From: Nautilus pompilius
Taxonomy: Eukaryota; Mollusca; Cephalopoda; Nautilida; Nautilidae
Length of the DNA stretch: 64,000 nucleotides
Direction: 5' to 3'
Assembly (NCBI GenBank): GCA_018389105.1
Contig: JACATO010000924.1
Location: 304,001-368,000 of the forward strand
The position numbers were made by a program, and so were the translations under genes. This document shows, in pieces, positions 60,806 to 64,000 of this stretch (position 1 is its first letter; every line of letters starts with the position of its first letter). The notes below the pieces were generated by a model. The model was not told the origin of the DNA and did not search any database. It saw only the letters and a list, made by a program, of their open reading frames with translations.

Positions 60806-60862
60806 ACTAGTGATGTTCAAATGAATCCTAACCAGCCATTTCAGCTGGGTCTCATTTTATCA
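60806..60862 (+). mobile_element. Palindromic MITE copy I (short)
   Basis: TA, then CTAGTGATGTTCAAATGAAT, then CCTAACCAGCC forms the left arm, and GCTGGGTCTCATTTTATC the right arm. Most of the centre is missing, so this copy is about 57 bp. Confidence 0.6.
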
Positions 60863-61983
60863 TCAATCAGTGTATATGCATCATACCATATATCTTATTT
60901 CAAGTTTTTATTGACTATCTAGAAATAAGTTACTCTAGAATTTTGACTAAATCATCCAATTTCTGATGTTTTCTAATATAATTCTTTTTTTTTTTGTTTT
61001 TGTTATTTTGTTTTGTTCTGTTAAGGTATTGTGGGAATGCTAAGCTGCACAAAATAACTCTATGATACAGATGCATTAAGATTCTGCCCAGCAATGGAAA
61101 AAGCTCTCGTATATTAAAAAAATTAATAAACTGTACAAAATATTTCTTCAGCTTTATATCTCTTCAAAAAAACACTGCTTTTACATTCCTGATTTCCTCA
61201 TAATGTTGGCTTATCAGACTGACTAGAAAGGGGAATATATGGTGCTTGATTAACAAGCTTCAGGAGAAAAGATAACCACAGGTGTGCCTGTTGCTCAGTT
61301 AGTGCCAAAGGATTTCATGAGATTTGACATGACTGCCTGACTGAGTGTAGACAGTGCAGTAGACAAGTACATAAACTGATCCTAGCTATCTAAGCTTTTC
61401 TGGTTAGCCACTTAATGTCTCTAGGCTTCTGAAACCCAGGTGTTTACATAACACCATTATAAAGTTTGTGGGCGCACAACGTCGGCAAATACAGAATGGA
61501 AGGACTGAAGGATTTGTAATGTTCTCTTTAAACTAAATAATAAATTAGACAAGACTAACAGTACTGATATATCAGACTGGTGGATATGATAAAATTAAAA
61601 CTTAGTATTCTGGCCAAAGTATAAATGGCATACTACAAGAATGAAAGGCACAACCAAGAAAGTTATAAGCTGATTAAGTTCACCTTATGTGTATCTGTTT
61701 TTAAGTTGATCTGGAATCAATATTTGCAGTTATTTTTTTCTTTCCAAACTTGTAAATTATTTTGATATGTACAGTATTTATTTATTTATTTCTTAGTCCT
61801 TCGTTGTAATGTTTGTGGAAGATTTCTTGTTAGGTTCATCAGCAAGCTACAAATCTATGTTAGAAAATCCTGCTGCATCTAGTTTGACTCATCTGCTTAT
61901 TCAGAAAATAAAATCACACATCACAGACTTCAGAATCCTGCATCTCTTGTATCAGTTAGTTTACATTGTAAATACTTTTTTGC
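60863..61983. other. AT-rich non-coding stretch
   Basis: No recognised gene or repeat. Confidence 0.55.
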
Positions 61984-62345
61984 AGTGGCTTGATGGCCCA
62001 ATGTTAAACTGCTCTGGTTGGAGGCCTGAGTTTGAATCCTGGTCAACACTAGTTCATTTTGGTATATCTTCCCAGCATGGCCTTTTCTTGCCTTTCACCA
62101 CCAACTAGCCATTGGAGTTTACCTCCCATTTCTGAAAAAAAAAAAAAAAATAACAGAGTTCTAGTAGAGATTTTCTGGTACTTGTGGTGGATGATGGCTC
62201 CATAGGTAACTCTTGACCGGTTTTCACCTTGAACACCACTTAAAGGTAATTCGCTCAGTCTCCAAGGCCGATACCCAGCTGTAAGATGTCTCCTCAGACC
62301 TCGAAAGTCAGGACAGGAATTGCCATGAAGAACTACTACTCTGTA
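61984..62345 (+). mobile_element. SINE family 2, copy 6 (most complete)
   Basis: The tRNA-like head reads GTGGCTTGATGGCCCAATGT (A-box region) and GAGTTTGAATCCTGG (B-box region, 62028-62042). The body has TTTTGGTATATCTTCCCAGC, ATGGCCTTTTCTTGCC, TTTACCTCCCATTTCTG, an internal A run (62135-62150), and then TTCTAGTAGAGATTTTCTGG. A distal GC-richer part includes AACTCTTGACCGG and CCTCGAAAGTCAGGACAGG. It is about 360 bp and is the best reference for the family in this window. RNA polymerase III would transcribe it from the internal promoter. Confidence 0.7.
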
Positions 62346-63530
62346 AAGATATATAAATGAAAATCTAAGATGTAATAAGAGTAATTATTTTTTTTTTATC
62401 CATAACAAGATTTAAAATTTTTTAGTGGTGTACTTAGGACATTGACTGCTGCTGACACCTTAGGAATAATTTGATAGTAGAAAGGGAAAGAAATGGATGC
62501 CTTTGTGCATGGCAACAGGCTGTTTGTGTGTGTGACAGGTAAATGTAACAGAACCATTCCAATTTTCATGAACATTCAAGAGATAATTGGATTTTTTTTA
62601 TTTTTATTTTTCATTGGCTGCAGAAACCATAAAGGCTAGAAACACTGAGTGGTGTGGAAATATTGAATTTTTAAAAAGAAAAAGAACTTGTACTTCAAAA
62701 TCAGGAAAATATGCTCAAAAAAAAAAAAAAAAAACTTAGAACAGTTCACCTTTCCAATACATTTTGGGTTTGGCAAACTTTATGAATCACAGGATCAAAG
62801 TCACCTAACAGGAAGGGAAAAAACTTGTCTAAAAGTCGGCAATAAATTGTATGGAAGAAAATTAGTCGGTATACACCATAATACTAATGTGAAGAATATT
62901 ATAAGGTTAACTTCGGGGATGTAAAATTGTTGGTCAAGGACATATCTATGGATGCTGATAGAGACAGACAAACATTTATTGTGTTGTCAGGATGTGTGGT
63001 TAGTAATCAATCAGCTAGTCAGTTTAAAAGGTTTTCGATGAAATCTGCTTGGTGGGAAATCTTTGATGAAAGTCAAACATCACTTGATGCAGAAATGTCC
63101 ATCAGTTTAAATGCGAAGTAAACCAGCTCATGATCAGTGCTGCTTAAATTCTTAAAACTTTATGGAAATTGTATAGACTTTAGCATTGCAGGCTAATTGT
63201 GTTTAATTTTAGTTTATATTAAGATTGGTAGACAAGCATCTTGATACATTGGCTCTCATCACTTGTTAAAGTTCCATGTGCCTTCTACTCACAGTAGTGT
63301 CAGAAAATAGATTTAACAGAATTTTAATGTTGATACACCACAAAACTTTACCTTTAATTCTTTTTATAACATTGTAACTTTCTTTGTTGTTGTTGTTAAT
63401 TATAGACTATTTTTAACAGACAATCATAATTACCATTTAGGATTTTTTTTTTAAAAAATGCACTCTTCAGATGAATGTACATAAATTGCTTTCCTGTTAC
63501 AATACTACATGATAATCTATATTATTCTAG
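62346..63530. other. AT-rich non-coding stretch
   Basis: No gene is assigned. Two short frames at 62688-63121 lack motifs and splice support. Confidence 0.5.
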
Positions 63531-63584
63531 AAGCTTTCACTGTTCATGAGAGAGCTGACATTCCAAGTACTGTAAATAAAGCTG
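63531..63584 (+). CDS. Candidate internal exon, 54 nt, phase 1-1
   Basis: The acceptor TATATTATTCTAG and a strong donor GCTG/GTGAGTTTTT bound a segment with one open frame, AFTVHERADIPSTVNKA; the other two frames have stops. The first two bases (AA) would complete a split codon, and the last base (G) passes phase 1 to the next exon. The exon length is a multiple of three, so it could be skipped without a frameshift. No protein family is recognised. Confidence 0.35.
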
Positions 63585-63847
63585 GTGAGTTTTTAATAAA
63601 ATGCTTTTGTGACAAGTTTAGGGTTGTCATAAAAAGTTAAGCTGGTCTTATGAACCTTGGGCTTTGGGCTTGTAAGTATTAAAAAAAACTTATTGCAAAT
63701 GCATTACCAAAGAACTTAATTTGAAGCTAAATGTTATCAAAAGCTTGATGTTAAAAGGGAGGTCTTTAAACCATCATCAGTAACAGAATTTTGAGCATTT
63801 GTGATAAATTACCAATTCTTCTGTTTGAATCTGTGGGTTGACGTCAG

Positions 63848-63939
63848 CACCCAAGGCATCTATCAGAAGAGAGCAGAGTGCGAGGGTTACCAAGAAATTC
63901 CCTACCAGAACTCTCTATGTTGGAAGAAACCGGAGATGA
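63848..63939 (+). CDS. Candidate terminal coding exon
   Basis: After a pyrimidine-rich stretch and TTGACGTCAG, the sequence is less AT-rich than its surroundings to the window edge. Joined in phase 1 to the exon at 63531, it reads PKASIRREQSARVTKKFPTR, then TLYVGRNRR and a stop at 63937-63939, a basic C-terminus. The alternative frames here (one beginning TQGIYQKRAECEGYQEIPYQ, another with LSEESRVRGLPRNSLPELSM) stay open slightly longer and cannot be excluded. The protein is not recognised. Confidence 0.35.
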
Positions 63940-64000
63940 TGTACATGATTTGGCGAGTAGAGCGAAAAGATAAAGCTCCAAGCTGAGCTTCAGATCGGGA

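Overview
The window reads as non-coding DNA of an animal, most likely an invertebrate and possibly a lophotrochozoan such as a mollusc; that last step is inference. It is strongly AT-rich by eye and full of microsatellites and homopolymer runs. It has no operon structure, and every long protein match I recognise belongs to a decayed transposable element. Nothing looks bacterial or viral. Small host exons separated by very long introns would fit the layout, and the window may lie mostly inside one long intron or between genes.

Layout. 1-4655: nothing recognisable. 4656-5834: a short palindromic MITE interrupted by a mariner element with TA duplications. 7688-8180: a second, shorter IS630/Tc1/mariner-type element. 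8929-9256: a GC-rich tRNA-derived SINE (minus). 9599-9674: an intact copy of the palindromic MITE. 10516-11298: a Tc1-like relic ending in an inverted tail duplication. 14650-19197: three copies of a second SINE family and a Tigger/pogo relic. 21604-29106: MITE copies, a SINE, a LINE tail, and a compact Tigger deletion element that keeps an intact DNA-binding ORF. 30270-31180: a piggyBac-like relic. 34379-39068: a MITE copy and a hAT-type MITE. 40395-41100: a second Tc1-like relic. 44821-48306: a 5'-truncated Tx1-clade LINE (minus) abutting possible spliced exons of unknown origin at 48310-48690. 53981-54339: a long alternating purine-pyrimidine satellite. 56830-62345: SINE and MITE copies and a hairpin resembling a microRNA precursor whose 3' arm carries the miR-92/25 seed. 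63531-63939: two phase-compatible candidate exons near the right edge.

The elements do not form one pathway. They record many independent insertions by DNA transposons (mariner, Tc1-like, Tigger/pogo, piggyBac, hAT) and retroelements (Tx1-like LINE, a second LINE, two SINE families). The least expected items are the multi-copy TA-targeting palindromic MITE with a mariner nested in its centre, the miR-92-seed hairpin, the Tigger derivative reduced to its DNA-binding half, and the candidate exons at the edge. All identifications come from reading the sequence and from remembered family motifs; no search was run.
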